64,000 nt of DNA from CAMBRQ01 sp945870325 (GCF_050313795.1 NZ_JBNPMC010000011.1:17631-81630), one strand, 5' to 3'. Counted from the stretch's first letter, positions 23,167 through 31,950 are shown. Notes: a model not told the origin generated them from the sequence alone. Made by a program: numbers and translations.

Positions 23167-24328
23167 ATGGAAGACAGGAAAAAGAAACTTCCAATCGGGA
23201 TTGAGAGTTTTGAAGAAATTCGAGGGGATGGCTTTTATTATGTGGACAAGACAGGATTAATCAAGGAGCTGCTTGATAATTGGGGAAAATATGGGAAAAT
23301 TCCCCGTGATTTCGGTATCTCTGAAAGGAATCAATGCGGATTCCTATGAAACAGCGCGGGATATGGGGTCAGAGCCGTAAATGAAGAAGCAGACCGGATG
23401 CATGCGTATCTCCAAGGAGAGTATCTTTACCGGCCTGAATAATCTGCGGGTGTTATCTGCAGCGGATGTGGAATTCGATGAATATTTTGGATTTACAGAT
23501 GGCGAAGTAAAGGAACTGTTAGAGTATTATGGCCTGTCCCGGGATTATGAAACCATTAAGGAATGGTATGATGGATATCAGTTTGGAAATGTGGAGGTGT
23601 ACTGTCCCTGGGATGTGATCTGCCATTGTAGTAAACTTTGCGCAGACAGCGGTGCGCACCCTCGGAACTACTGGTCCAATACCAGCAGTAATGATGCAGT
23701 CAGACGTTTCATCCAGGAAGCGGATAATGGAACGACAAAACGTGAGATTGAAAAACTCGTTGCGGGAGAGGTGATTAAGAAGGGAATCCATCAGGAATTG
23801 ACTTATAAAGATATGTATAATTCCATTGATCATATATGGAGTGTCCTATTTACCACAGGCTATCTTACCCAGAGAGGGAAACCGGAAAGGAAGGCTTTTG
23901 GGAATGCTCTGAAAAAAGGGGATGCTGAAGGCGTGGAGAAACGGCTTGCGGAGTATTTGAGACAGACCATTAGCATTAGGGATACATTTGTGCAGAAGCC
24001 GATGAAGGAAAATTTTTATCATGGCATCCTGCTAGGGCTTCTGGGATATCAGGATACCTGGGGAATCTCCTCTAATAAGGAATCAGGAGACGGGTACAGC
24101 GATATTCTCGTGGAAATTGATGACGAAGAGATGGGTATTGTGATCGAACTGAAATATGCGGAGGATGGGAATCTGGAAGCAGGGTGCAAGAAAGCCCTGG
24201 AACAGATCGAGAGGAATCGGTATGAGGAATCCCTGTGCGAAGAAGGAATCGAGCATATCTTAAAGTATGGAATTGCATGTTATAAAAAACGCTGCAGTGT
24301 CATGCTTGCGGATGTTGGATTTAGATAA
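23167..24328 (+). pseudogene. Decayed AAA-ATPase/PD-(D/E)XK nuclease-family protein (AAA-ATPase_like + DUF1703 type)
   Basis: Intact members run about 520-580 residues: an N-terminal KLPIGIxxFExI..GYYYVDKT motif, an AAA ATPase part and a C-terminal nuclease-like DUF1703. Here the N-terminal motif (KKLPIGIESFEEI, FYYVDKTGLIKELL) is intact, but the Walker A region is missing and the frame shifts at about 23300. The next frame gives VISVSLKGINADSYETARD and then a stop; after another deletion the frame reopens at 23381 as GCMRISKESIFTGLNNL and runs through the whole nuclease part (VEIDDEEMGIVIELKYAEDG has the D-ExK-like core). The family is very copy-rich in Lachnospiraceae. The gene cannot make the ATPase, though the C-terminal part might still be translated. 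Confidence 0.85.
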
Positions 24329-24479
24329 AACCTGTGCTATAGAAAGGCATTTTCTAAGAGAGATTTTAGATGAATACGGTAATAAACTAAATCGTGAACC
24401 TAAATTATTAGGAACTTTTGGGGTATTCAAATATACAACATATTGGAATAAACCTCTAAGGGAGAAAAGTAAAAAATGA
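24327..24479 (+). pseudogene. C-terminal remnant of a polymorphic toxin (unknown toxin domain)
   Basis: From just after the nuclease frame ends, another frame reads about 50 residues (KTCAIERHFLREILDEYGNK then KLLGTFGVFKYTTYWNKPLR) to a TGA that overlaps the next gene's ATG. The coding is AT-richer than its surroundings. Only the end of a toxin seems to be left; there is no N-terminal delivery domain in the window. I cannot name the toxin activity. The overlap with a SUKH-type immunity gene is the main reason to call it a toxin end. It could also be an unrelated gene fragment. Confidence 0.45.
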
Positions 24480-24868
24480 TGAATGAAGAAATATTAAGAA
24501 TGACAAGTAAATTTAATAGAAATAATGATTCTAAGAATCAGATAATAATTGATGAAAAATTAAAAAATCATATATTTGATTATTCTGATTTTTTGGCTTA
24601 TACAGATGGAGGTAATGGACTAATAGGCGATAATAATTATTTAATATTATGGAGGAAAGATGACCTGAATGATTTAAATTCAGCGTATGAGGTTGAGACT
24701 TTTTTGCCAAATGTTTTTTTAATAGGGAGTGATGGAGGAGATATGGCATATGGAATTGATAATGAGGGGCAGTATATTCAGGTGCCTTTTATTGGAATGT
24801 CAATAGATGAAATGCTTATTGTGTCACATGATTTTAAAGGATTTCTCAAATATTTGGAAGAAAGTTAA
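24476..24868 (+). CDS. SMI1/KNR4 (SUKH) family immunity protein
   Basis: A 130-residue protein. The core reads DFLAYTDGGNGLIGDNNYLILWRK and FLPNVFLIGSDGGDMAYGID, then a FIGMS..E segment: the SUKH/SMI1-KNR4 pattern seen in immunity proteins against polymorphic toxins. The start overlaps the stop of the toxin remnant by 4 bases (ATGA), the usual toxin-immunity coupling. Composition is clearly AT-rich compared with the housekeeping genes, which suggests transfer. An orphan immunity protein could still protect against related toxins from neighbours. Start at 24476 or the next ATG three bases on. Confidence 0.78.
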   Translation: MMNEEILRMTSKFNRNNDSKNQIIIDEKLKNHIFDYSDFLAYTDGGNGLIGDNNYLILWRKDDLNDLNSAYEVETFLPNVFLIGSDGGDMAYGIDNEGQYIQVPFIGMSIDEMLIVSHDFKGFLKYLEES

Positions 24869-25141
24869 ATTTCTATTATAAATTGACAGAATACTGTGAT
24901 GGAAAATGAATTAACTGGATTTAAGTTTGATTTACTGTGGGAAAGTGAATAAAAGTAATTCTTGAAAAAGAAATAAGTAGCAGATTTTGAAATTGTACCG
25001 TCAACTGAAAGGTGGTAATAAGCTACTATAAGTGGGGTAAATTATGGAAAAGAATATCTTATCTCAATAGATAGAGATTGCGGAGCCAGTAGCGAAAAGA
25101 AAGGGAGGTGAATATTTTAATAAAAAAGGAATCGGGGATTT

Positions 25142-26041
25142 ATGGATAGAGTTAAGAAGAGGATCGGGTATTGGTGTGAGGATACACTTAAGAAAGGCAT
25201 CAGAGGATGTGGCATTGCAGTTGCAGTACTGGATACAGGTATGGCAGCGCACCCTGATATCACAGGCAGGGTAACGGCATTCTGGGATTGCGTGAATCAC
25301 AGGCAGGGGATGTATGACGATAGTGGACATGGGACTCACGTAGGCGGGATACTTGCAGGCGATGGCAGGATGTCGAAGGGACTATATAGTGGGATGGCTC
25401 CGGAAGCGAGACTGGCTGTTGTGAAAGTATTGGATGCAAAAGGTGAAGGAGAGGTCGAACAGATCTTGGAAGGAATCGAATGGGTCAGAAAGAATGGAAG
25501 ACAATATGGAGTTCGGATTGTGAACATTTCCGTAGGAGCAAAGCAGAATCTGGATCGTGGGAAGGAAGAAAGGCTGGTGCAGGCGGTAGAGAATCTGTGG
25601 GATAGAGGCTATGTGGTTGTAGTATCTGCCGGGAATTACGGACCGGGAGAGGGAACCATTGCAGTACCAGGTAATAGCAGAAAGGTAATCACGGTAGGAG
25701 CAATGGATGAGCCGACGATGAAATATAATTGTTCAGGCATGGGACCAACCACCCAATGCATCGTAAAACCAGACCTCGTAGCCCCGGGTTACCAGATAAT
25801 GTCCTGCAACAGCCTCTATCGAAAAAGTAAAAATTACTATATAAAGAAAAGTGGCACCTCCATGGCAACGCCCGTCGTATCAGGCGCAGCAGCACTATTC
25901 CTCTCAAAATATCCCGATGCCCGCAATGTAGAGATCAAACTAAAATTGCGCGAAACCTGCGACAGGAAAGAAAGCGGCGAAATACAAGGATGGAGAAGTG
26001 TTAGAATTGACCGCCTTTTCAAAACTGCATCCACAGGTTAA
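25142..26041 (+). CDS. Subtilisin-like (S8) serine peptidase, probably cytoplasmic
   Basis: A 299-residue protein with a complete S8 site: Asp31 (VAVLDTGM), His63 (SGHGTHVGG), Asn165 oxyanion (SAGNYG) and Ser240 (SGTSMATPV). It has no signal peptide and no long propeptide, like intracellular subtilisins. The ATG at 25142 has AAGGA about 12 bases before it; no better upstream start exists because a TAA is in frame at 25121. Roughly 270 bases before it (24869-25141) are non-coding and AT-rich. It is followed by an inverted repeat that may end it. Confidence 0.93.
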   Translation: MDRVKKRIGYWCEDTLKKGIRGCGIAVAVLDTGMAAHPDITGRVTAFWDCVNHRQGMYDDSGHGTHVGGILAGDGRMSKGLYSGMAPEARLAVVKVLDAKGEGEVEQILEGIEWVRKNGRQYGVRIVNISVGAKQNLDRGKEERLVQAVENLWDRGYVVVVSAGNYGPGEGTIAVPGNSRKVITVGAMDEPTMKYNCSGMGPTTQCIVKPDLVAPGYQIMSCNSLYRKSKNYYIKKSGTSMATPVVSGAAALFLSKYPDARNVEIKLKLRETCDRKESGEIQGWRSVRIDRLFKTASTG

Positions 26042-26064
26042 AAAAGATTAGGGAAAAATTAAAA

Positions 26065-26111
26065 GGTGTCAAGAAAAAACACTTGACACCCCAAAACTTT
26101 TGTTGTATGAT
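26065..26111 (+). promoter_or_regulatory. ylxM-ffh operon promoter overlapping an inverted repeat
   Basis: TTGACA (26083-26088) and TATGAT (26106-26111) are 17 bases apart, a strong promoter with the ylxM ATG 16 bases later. The inverted repeat GGTGTCAAG (26065-26073) / CTTGACACC (26082-26090) has one arm on the -35 box. It can be the terminator of the subtilase gene or an operator. No known regulator site matches. Confidence 0.7.
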
Positions 26112-26127
26112 AGCACAGGTGATGAAC

Positions 26128-26472
26128 ATGAATGAGATTCTGGAACAGGCATTATTATTTGATTTTTATGGCGAACTGCTAACAGAACACCAGAAAGAGA
26201 TCTATGAGCAATTCGTACTGGAAGATCTGTCGCTTGGAGAGATTGCGAAAGAAGCAGGAATCAGCCGACAGGGAGTTCATGATCTGATCAAGCGGTGCAA
26301 TCAGACCTTAAAAGGCTATGAAGAGAAACTTCATCTTATTGAGAAATTTCTGGCGATCAAGGAGAAGGTAAAGACGATCAATGATTTGCTGGATGATTAT
26401 GAAGAGCAGGATGTAAAAGAACTGATTGGCAATGTCCGCAGGATATCCGATGAGATTATAGAGGAGTTATAG
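26128..26472 (+). CDS. ylxM: YlxM: SRP-associated HTH protein
   Basis: A 114-residue protein with a sigma-70 region 4-like helix-turn-helix, LSLGEIAKEAGISRQGVHDLIKRCNQTL, and a coiled tail. YlxM always lies before ffh in Firmicutes and has been reported to modulate SRP assembly. I choose ATG 26128 (MNEILEQALLF); the longer open frame begins in the -35 box at 26083 and so cannot be translated. One base separates its stop from ffh, so they are cotranscribed. Confidence 0.93.
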   Translation: MNEILEQALLFDFYGELLTEHQKEIYEQFVLEDLSLGEIAKEAGISRQGVHDLIKRCNQTLKGYEEKLHLIEKFLAIKEKVKTINDLLDDYEEQDVKELIGNVRRISDEIIEEL

Positions 26473-26473
26473 T

Positions 26474-27820
26474 ATGGCATTTGACAGTTTGACAGAAAAA
26501 CTTCAGAACATATTCAAGAATTTGAAAAGCAAGGGACGTCTTACGGAAGAAGATGTAAAAGAGGCGTTAAAAGAGATTAAGCGTGCTCTGCTTGCAGCGG
26601 ACGTTAACTTCAAGGTTGTAAAAGACTTCATTAAGAATGTTCAGGAAAGAGCAATCGGTCAAGACGTCATGAACGGATTGAATCCCGGACAGATGGTGAT
26701 CAAGATTGTGAATGAAGAACTGGTCAAACTGATGGGATCAGAGACGACCGAGATTCAGCTGCAGCCGGGGAAAGCCATGACAGTCATTATGATGGCAGGT
26801 CTTCAGGGTGCTGGTAAGACAACCACCACTGCGAAATTAGCAGGTAAATATAAGTTAAAAGGTAAGAATCCTCTGCTTGTGGCTTGTGATGTGTACAGGC
26901 CGGCAGCAATCAAGCAGTTACAGGTGAATGGTGAGAAACAGGGCGTAGAAGTATTTGCCATGGGTGAGAACCATAAGCCGGCGAATATTGCAAAGGCTGC
27001 AATCGAACATGCACAGAAGAATGGAAATAATATCGTAATCTTGGATACAGCCGGACGTCTTCATATTGATGAGGATATGATGGCAGAACTTCAGGAGATT
27101 AAAGAGATGGTAACCGTGCATCAGACAATTCTGGTAATTGATGCCATGACAGGTCAGGATGCGGTGAATGTAGCCAAGGACTTCAATGAGAAGATTGGCG
27201 TTGATGGTGTGATAGTTACGAAACTTGACGGTGATACAAGAGGCGGTGCGGCATTGTCCGTAAAAGCCGTGACCGGAAAGCCGATACTATATGTAGGTAT
27301 GGGAGAGAAGTTATCCGATCTGGAGCAGTTCTATCCGGATAGAATGGCATCCCGTATCCTTGGAATGGGTGATGTGCTGACATTGATCGAGAAGGCAGAA
27401 GCCGAGATCGATGAAGAGAAGGCAAGGCAGATGACTCAGAAACTTAAGAAGAACCAGTTCGATTTTGATGATTACTTAGAGAGTATCAAGCAGATGAGGA
27501 ACATGGGCGGTCTTGGCAGTGTTATGAGCATGATGCCGGGGCTTGGCGGCATGGGTAAGATGAAAGGTCTGGATGATGAACAGACATCCCAGGCAGAGAA
27601 GAATCTGGCAAGAATAGAAGCCATGATCTACTCTATGACGCCAGAAGAGAGAAGTAACCCAGATATCCTGAATCCATCAAGAAAGCATCGAATTGCCAAA
27701 GGTTCCGGTGTAGACATCAGTGAAGTCAACCGAATGGTGAAACAGTTTGGCGAGATGAAGAAGATGATGAAGATGATGGGAAAAGGCGGCAGAAAAGGTA
27801 AGTTCCGTTTGCCGTTCTAA
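26474..27820 (+). CDS. ffh: Signal recognition particle protein Ffh
   Basis: A 448-residue SRP GTPase: N domain (1-90), G1 motif GLQGAGKTTTTAKL (109-122), DTAGRLH and TKLDGDTRGG in the G domain, and a Met-rich M domain at the end (MGGLGSVMSMMPGLGGMG, MKKMMKMMGKGG). It binds signal sequences and SRP RNA at the ribosome and delivers nascent chains to FtsY at the membrane. The length is normal. It is the second gene of a housekeeping run leading to rpsP. Confidence 0.98.
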   Translation: MAFDSLTEKLQNIFKNLKSKGRLTEEDVKEALKEIKRALLAADVNFKVVKDFIKNVQERAIGQDVMNGLNPGQMVIKIVNEELVKLMGSETTEIQLQPGKAMTVIMMAGLQGAGKTTTTAKLAGKYKLKGKNPLLVACDVYRPAAIKQLQVNGEKQGVEVFAMGENHKPANIAKAAIEHAQKNGNNIVILDTAGRLHIDEDMMAELQEIKEMVTVHQTILVIDAMTGQDAVNVAKDFNEKIGVDGVIVTKLDGDTRGGAALSVKAVTGKPILYVGMGEKLSDLEQFYPDRMASRILGMGDVLTLIEKAEAEIDEEKARQMTQKLKKNQFDFDDYLESIKQMRNMGGLGSVMSMMPGLGGMGKMKGLDDEQTSQAEKNLARIEAMIYSMTPEERSNPDILNPSRKHRIAKGSGVDISEVNRMVKQFGEMKKMMKMMGKGGRKGKFRLPF

Positions 27821-27886
27821 GAGTTGGTATATCGCGCAAAGCGCGTTATATAGATAATGTATACAATTTTATGGAGGTGAAATGCA

Positions 27887-28132
27887 ATGGCAGTAAAAAT
27901 CAGATTAAGAAGAATGGGACAGAAAAAGGCTCCTTTCTATAGAATCATCGTAGCTGATTCAAAATCCCCAAGAGATGGAAGATTCATCGATGAGATCGGA
28001 ACATATGATCCGAATTGCGATCCAAGCGCAATCACAGTTGATGAGGAAGCAGCTAAGAAATGGTTAGGTAATGGTGCACAGCCTACAGAAGCAGTAAGCA
28101 AGATCTTTAAAGCAGCAGGCATTGAAAAATAA
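27887..28132 (+). CDS. rpsP: 30S ribosomal protein S16
   Basis: An 81-residue protein beginning MAVKIRLRRMGQKKAPFYRI, followed by VADSKSPRDGRFIDEIGTYD, the S16 signature. It binds 16S rRNA early in small-subunit assembly. The ATG follows TGGAGGTGAAATGCA. The ffh-rpsP-khpA order is conserved in Firmicutes. A short palindrome (CGCGCAAAGCGCG, 27833-27845) lies in the ffh-rpsP gap and may tune readthrough. Confidence 0.98.
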   Translation: MAVKIRLRRMGQKKAPFYRIIVADSKSPRDGRFIDEIGTYDPNCDPSAITVDEEAAKKWLGNGAQPTEAVSKIFKAAGIEK

Positions 28133-28153
28133 TCTTTGGCCTGGAGGTGCATT

Positions 28154-28384
28154 ATGAAAGAATTAGTTGAGGTTATTACGAAGGCATTGGTTGACGATCC
28201 GGACAGTGTTGTGGTAACTGAGAGAGAAGATAAGAAGACAATGGTTCTGGAAGTACGTGTGGCAGATTCCGATATGGGAAAAGTCATTGGAAAACAGGGA
28301 CGTATTGCCAAAGCAATCCGCTCAGTTGTAAAAGCAGCTGCTGCAAAAGAAGATAAAAAAGTGATCGTTGATATTATGGATTAG
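28154..28384 (+). CDS. khpA: KhpA-type KH-domain RNA-binding protein
   Basis: A 76-residue single KH domain with the loop GKVIGKQGRIAKAIR. KhpA works with KhpB (Jag/EloR) as a global RNA-binding pair that affects cell elongation in Gram-positive bacteria. The start is ATG 28154, with GGAGG upstream; the frame opens further at a TTG (28136) that has no ribosome site. It lies in its usual place between rpsP and rimM. Confidence 0.95.
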   Translation: MKELVEVITKALVDDPDSVVVTEREDKKTMVLEVRVADSDMGKVIGKQGRIAKAIRSVVKAAAAKEDKKVIVDIMD

Positions 28385-28427
28385 TAATTATTATGAGTTC
28401 ACTTGGATGGGAGGTATCCCGTTCATT

Positions 28428-28462
28428 TGGGGACAGGCGCGGATTGCCGTAGTCTGTCCCCA
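28428..28462. repeat. REP-like palindrome with GGGGACAG core
   Basis: TGGGGACAG (28428-28436) and CTGTCCCCA (28454-28462) form a perfect 9-base stem with a 17-base loop, between khpA and rimM. The core is the same as in the 18269-18352 cluster. It interrupts an operon whose genes are otherwise nearly contiguous, which suggests insertion. Confidence 0.7.
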
Positions 28463-28484
28463 TTCATATCTTAAGGAGAATTAT

Positions 28485-28991
28485 ATGGAAGAATTATTAC
28501 AGGTAGGGGTTATTACCCAGACACACGGAATCCGTGGGGAAGTAAAAGTGTTTCCAACAACAGATGACGCCGCACGCTTTGAGGATTTGAAGCAGGTAGT
28601 TTTAGATACAGGGAAAGAGACGATACCTTTGGAGATAGAGCGCGTGAAGTTCTTCAAGCAGTTTGTAATACTGAAGTTCAAAGGATATGATAATATAAAT
28701 GATATAGAGAGATATAAGCGCTGTCCACTTCTGGTCACAAGGGAGAATGCGGTTCCACTTGAGGAGGATGAATACTTTATTGCCGATATGATCGGGATGA
28801 AGGTCTTAACGGATGAGGGAGAAGATTTTGGCGTCCTTAAGGATGTGATGGAGACTGGGGCGAATGACGTGTATGTGATTGAGCATCCGCAGGCGGGAGA
28901 GGTGTTGGTTCCGGCGATTAAGGAGTGTATCCTGGATGTGGATATTCCGGGAAGGCTTATGAAGATTCATGTGATGGACGGGCTTCTGTAG
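28485..28991 (+). CDS. rimM: Ribosome maturation factor RimM
   Basis: A 168-residue protein: N-terminal RimM barrel (LLQVGVITQTHGIRGEVKVF) and C-terminal PRC-type barrel (DMIGMKVLTDEGEDFGVL, EVLVPAIKECILDVDIPGRLM). It binds S19 and helps mature the 30S head. I start it at ATG 28485, preceded by AAGGAG; the open frame upstream runs through the REP-like palindrome and is not credible. It is followed by trmD. Confidence 0.97.
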   Translation: MEELLQVGVITQTHGIRGEVKVFPTTDDAARFEDLKQVVLDTGKETIPLEIERVKFFKQFVILKFKGYDNINDIERYKRCPLLVTRENAVPLEEDEYFIADMIGMKVLTDEGEDFGVLKDVMETGANDVYVIEHPQAGEVLVPAIKECILDVDIPGRLMKIHVMDGLL

Positions 28992-29046
28992 GATGTTCCT
29001 GATCCAAAGAGTATAGATAATAAAGATAATAGTAGGAGCAAAGGAT

Positions 29047-29868
29047 ATGCAGTTTTACATTATGACATTATTTCCGGAGATGGTTATGCAGGGTCTGGAT
29101 ACAAGTATTATTGGACGGGCAATGAGCAAGGGATTGCTCTCCATTGAGGCGATTAATATCAGGGATTATGCATTTAACAAGCATAATAGTGTGGATGACT
29201 ATCCATATGGCGGCGGAGCTGGGATGCTGATGCAGGCGGAGCCGGTGTATCAGACTTATAAAGCAGTAGAAGAGAAGATCGCTGCCAGAAGACGGAGTGA
29301 TTGTTGTAACGAGAATGTGCAGGAGGATAGCCGGAAGAACGATTGTGAGGATGCAGTGCGGTCTGCCAGAAAAACGAGAGTCATCTATCTTTCGCCACAG
29401 GGGAAGACATTCAATCAGGGAATGGCGGAGGAATTCGCCAAGGAAGAAGAATTGGTGTTCCTATGCGGACATTATGAAGGAATCGATGAGCGTGTTTTAG
29501 AGGAGATCGTAACAGACTATGTATCTATCGGAGATTATGTCCTGACGGGCGGCGAACTTCCTGCTATGATCATGATAGACGCTATCTCCAGGCTGGTTCC
29601 TGGGGTGCTTCATAATGATGTATCTGCAGAGTTCGAAAGTTTTCAGGACAATCTGCTGGAATATCCTCAGTATTCCCGTCCGGAAGTGTGGCATGAGAAA
29701 CGGGTGCCGGAGGTCCTGATGTCTGGTCATCATGCGAATATTGAGAAATGGAGAAGAGAGCAGTCGGTGATTCGGACTGCAAAGATGAGACCGGATCTAT
29801 TGGAAAAAGCGGAGTTGACGAAAGCAGAGAAAGAATTAGCCGATAAGATCATAGAAGAATTGGAGTAA
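29047..29868 (+). CDS. trmD: tRNA (guanine-37-N1)-methyltransferase TrmD
   Basis: A 273-residue SPOUT methyltransferase. It has YPYGGGAGMLMQAEP, LCGHYEGIDERVLE and the trefoil-knot sequence IGDYVLTGGELPAM. It methylates G37 in tRNAs reading CNN codons, which prevents frameshifts. At about residues 78-112 there is a polar insert (RRRSDCCNENVQEDSRKNDC...) that makes it roughly 25 residues longer than usual; it falls in a surface region between the SAM-site parts. The rest is normal. Confidence 0.97.
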   Translation: MQFYIMTLFPEMVMQGLDTSIIGRAMSKGLLSIEAINIRDYAFNKHNSVDDYPYGGGAGMLMQAEPVYQTYKAVEEKIAARRRSDCCNENVQEDSRKNDCEDAVRSARKTRVIYLSPQGKTFNQGMAEEFAKEEELVFLCGHYEGIDERVLEEIVTDYVSIGDYVLTGGELPAMIMIDAISRLVPGVLHNDVSAEFESFQDNLLEYPQYSRPEVWHEKRVPEVLMSGHHANIEKWRREQSVIRTAKMRPDLLEKAELTKAEKELADKIIEELE

Positions 29869-29894
29869 TCTGCTGGAATTTATATAGAAAATCC

Positions 29895-29923
29895 TTGCAA
29901 ATCCTTAGTAAATATGATAAACT
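29895..29923 (+). promoter_or_regulatory. Candidate rplS promoter
   Basis: TTGCAA (29895-29900), a 17-base spacer and TAAACT (29918-29923) lie about 80 bases before rplS. The transcript would have a short leader rich in paired strings (GAAGAGAAGAGATGGTCCTC), possibly an L19-type leader; this was not confirmed. Confidence 0.4.
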
Positions 29924-30006
29924 ATAGCATGTTGTGAAGAGAAGAGATGGTCCTCTGGTACAGAAGCGTATTAAGAACATCCAGTTAAATAAGGAGGTCA
30001 CACATA

Positions 30007-30354
30007 ATGAACGATATCATTAAGAACATTGAAGCAGCACAGTTGAAAGAAACTGTATCTGAGTTCCACGTTGGAGATACCGTAAGAGTATATGGTAAGA
30101 TCAAAGAAGGAAACCGTGAAAGAGTACAGGTATTCGAAGGAACAGTCCTTAAGAAACAGGGCGGCGGAGCAAGAGCAACATTCACAGTTAGAAAGTCTTC
30201 TAACGGAATCGGTGTTGAGAAGACATGGCCGCTGCACTCACCAAACGTTGAGAAGGTTGAAGTAGTAAGAAGAGGTAAAGTAAGAAGAGCAAAACTTTAC
30301 TACTTGAGAGATCGCGTTGGTAAGAAAGCTAAGGTAAAAGAATTAGTAAAATAA
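30007..30354 (+). CDS. rplS: 50S ribosomal protein L19
   Basis: A 115-residue protein, with FHVGDTVRVYGKIKEGNRER, QVFEGTVLKKQGGGARATFT and KLYYLRDRVGKKAKVKE, the standard L19 sequence. It sits at the 30S-50S interface. AAGGAGGTCACACATA precedes the ATG. A strong terminator follows. Confidence 0.98.
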   Translation: MNDIIKNIEAAQLKETVSEFHVGDTVRVYGKIKEGNRERVQVFEGTVLKKQGGGARATFTVRKSSNGIGVEKTWPLHSPNVEKVEVVRRGKVRRAKLYYLRDRVGKKAKVKELVK

Positions 30355-30365
30355 GAGACAAAGAG

Positions 30366-30400
30366 AAAAGGACAAGTACATATTGTATGTTGTCCTTTTT
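30366..30400 (+). terminator. rplS terminator
   Basis: AAAAGGACAA and TTGTCCTTTT make a stem with a loop of about 14 bases that can extend it (GTACAT / GTATGT), followed by TTTTTCTGTT. A classic strong terminator, so lepB just after it may depend on readthrough or a separate promoter. Confidence 0.8.
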
Positions 30401-30428
30401 CTGTTATTAAGCATCCGAAGGGGAAGAT

Positions 30429-31043
30429 ATGAAGCGTAGACGTAAGAAAATAAAACTTGGGCGGGCGAAAAAGTCGATCATAAAGCAGCCAAAGAAGAAG
30501 ATTCGTATCAACCTTGCACATCTGGCTGTCATCGGGAAGTGGATATTCAAGATTGCCGTGACCTGCCTGCTGGCATTCGTGGGCGTATGGTATTTTGGGC
30601 AGCAGGTCAGCACGGTGGGAGATTCTATGAATCCAGTCCTGAGCAATGGAGATGTGGTACTGGTGAACCGAATCGTATACAATGCTACGACTCCGAAACG
30701 GGGAGATATTATTGTATTTAAGCCAAAAGGGAATGAGAATGCCCATTATTATATTAAGCGGATCGTTGGACTTCCGGGAGAGTCGGTTGAGATCATAGAG
30801 AACCGGATCTATATTGACGGAGAGAAACTGGATGAAGACTATGCGACAACTGATATTGATGATGTGGGCATCGTAACTGAGAAGATACAACTTGCCGGGG
30901 ATGAGTATTTTGTACTGGGGGATAACCGTAAGAGCAGTGAAGACAGCCGTAATGCGGATGTGGGCAATGTGAAGCGGGAATATATCTATGGAAAAGCGTG
31001 GCTGATCCTATCCCCGAAGAAAGATTTTGGATTTGTAAAGTAA
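30429..31043 (+). CDS. lepB: Signal peptidase I (first copy)
   Basis: A 204-residue S26 peptidase with a very basic N-terminus, one membrane anchor at about 38-58 (WIFKIAVTCLLAFVGVWYFG), the nucleophile Ser66 (GDSMNPVL), the general base Lys110 (HYYIKRIVGLPGES) and box E, LGDNRKSSEDSR. It cleaves signal peptides on the outer face of the membrane. A second, distinct signal peptidase lies at 31951. Two or more such genes are common in Gram-positive bacteria. Confidence 0.96.
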   Translation: MKRRRKKIKLGRAKKSIIKQPKKKIRINLAHLAVIGKWIFKIAVTCLLAFVGVWYFGQQVSTVGDSMNPVLSNGDVVLVNRIVYNATTPKRGDIIVFKPKGNENAHYYIKRIVGLPGESVEIIENRIYIDGEKLDEDYATTDIDDVGIVTEKIQLAGDEYFVLGDNRKSSEDSRNADVGNVKREYIYGKAWLILSPKKDFGFVK

Positions 31044-31062
31044 GCAGATAAGGAGAAGTAAT

Positions 31063-31905
31063 ATGCATTTTCAATGGTATCCGGGTCATATGACGAAGGC
31101 AAAACGTATGATGCAGGAGAATATGAAGTTAATTGATCTTGTCATCGAACTGGTCGATGCAAGGGTGCCAATCAGCAGCCGGAATCCGGATATAGATGAA
31201 TTGGGAAAGAACAAGGCGAGACTGATTCTTTTGAATAAGGCAGACCTTGCGGAGGATAGATGGAATGATGCATGGGCAGAATATTTCCGTGCCAAAGGAT
31301 TCTCAGTAGTAAAAGTGAATTCCAAAAAAGGCGGTGGAATGAAGTCGATCCATAGTGTGATTCAGGAAGCGTGTAAAGAGAAGATAGAAAGAGACAGAAA
31401 AAGAGGAATCCTGAACCGCCCGGTTCGTGCAATGGTAGTAGGGATTCCGAACGTTGGAAAATCTACGTTCATTAATTCTCTTGCAGGAAAAGCATGTGCC
31501 AAGACGGGGAATAAGCCAGGCGTTACAAAAGGCAAGCAGTGGATCCGTCTGAATAAGCAGGTGGAACTCTTAGATACGCCGGGAATCCTCTGGCCAAAGT
31601 TCGAAGACCAGAGTGTAGGGCTTCGGCTGGCATTCATCGGTTCTATTAAAGATGAGATTTTGAACACAGAGGAACTGGCGGCAGAACTGATTCAGTTTTT
31701 GAATGAATATTATCCGGGCGTGCTGGAAGGAAAGTACCAGGTAGAGCCAGCGGCAGACGCCTATGTAATGCTTGGGCAGATCGCAGAGAGCAGGCATTGT
31801 CTGCTCAAAGGGAATGAATTGGATACAGAGAAAGCCGCAATCCTTTTGCTGGATGATTTCCGTAATGGAAGACTGGGAAGACTGACACTGGAATATCCGC
31901 AGTAA
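31063..31905 (+). CDS. ylqF: Ribosome biogenesis GTPase YlqF/RbgA
   Basis: A 280-residue circularly permuted GTPase. The motifs come in permuted order: LLNKADL (G4) first, then GIPNVGKSTFINSL (G1) and DTPGILWPK (G3), with the N-terminal QWYPGHMTKAK. RbgA is needed for late 50S assembly (binding of L16 and others). Its place between two lepB genes and before rnhB is the usual Firmicute order. Confidence 0.97.
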   Translation: MHFQWYPGHMTKAKRMMQENMKLIDLVIELVDARVPISSRNPDIDELGKNKARLILLNKADLAEDRWNDAWAEYFRAKGFSVVKVNSKKGGGMKSIHSVIQEACKEKIERDRKRGILNRPVRAMVVGIPNVGKSTFINSLAGKACAKTGNKPGVTKGKQWIRLNKQVELLDTPGILWPKFEDQSVGLRLAFIGSIKDEILNTEELAAELIQFLNEYYPGVLEGKYQVEPAADAYVMLGQIAESRHCLLKGNELDTEKAAILLLDDFRNGRLGRLTLEYPQ

Positions 31906-31950
31906 GTGTGCTAGAATCTAATAGGGGACACAGAAAGGGGATTGCAGAAG

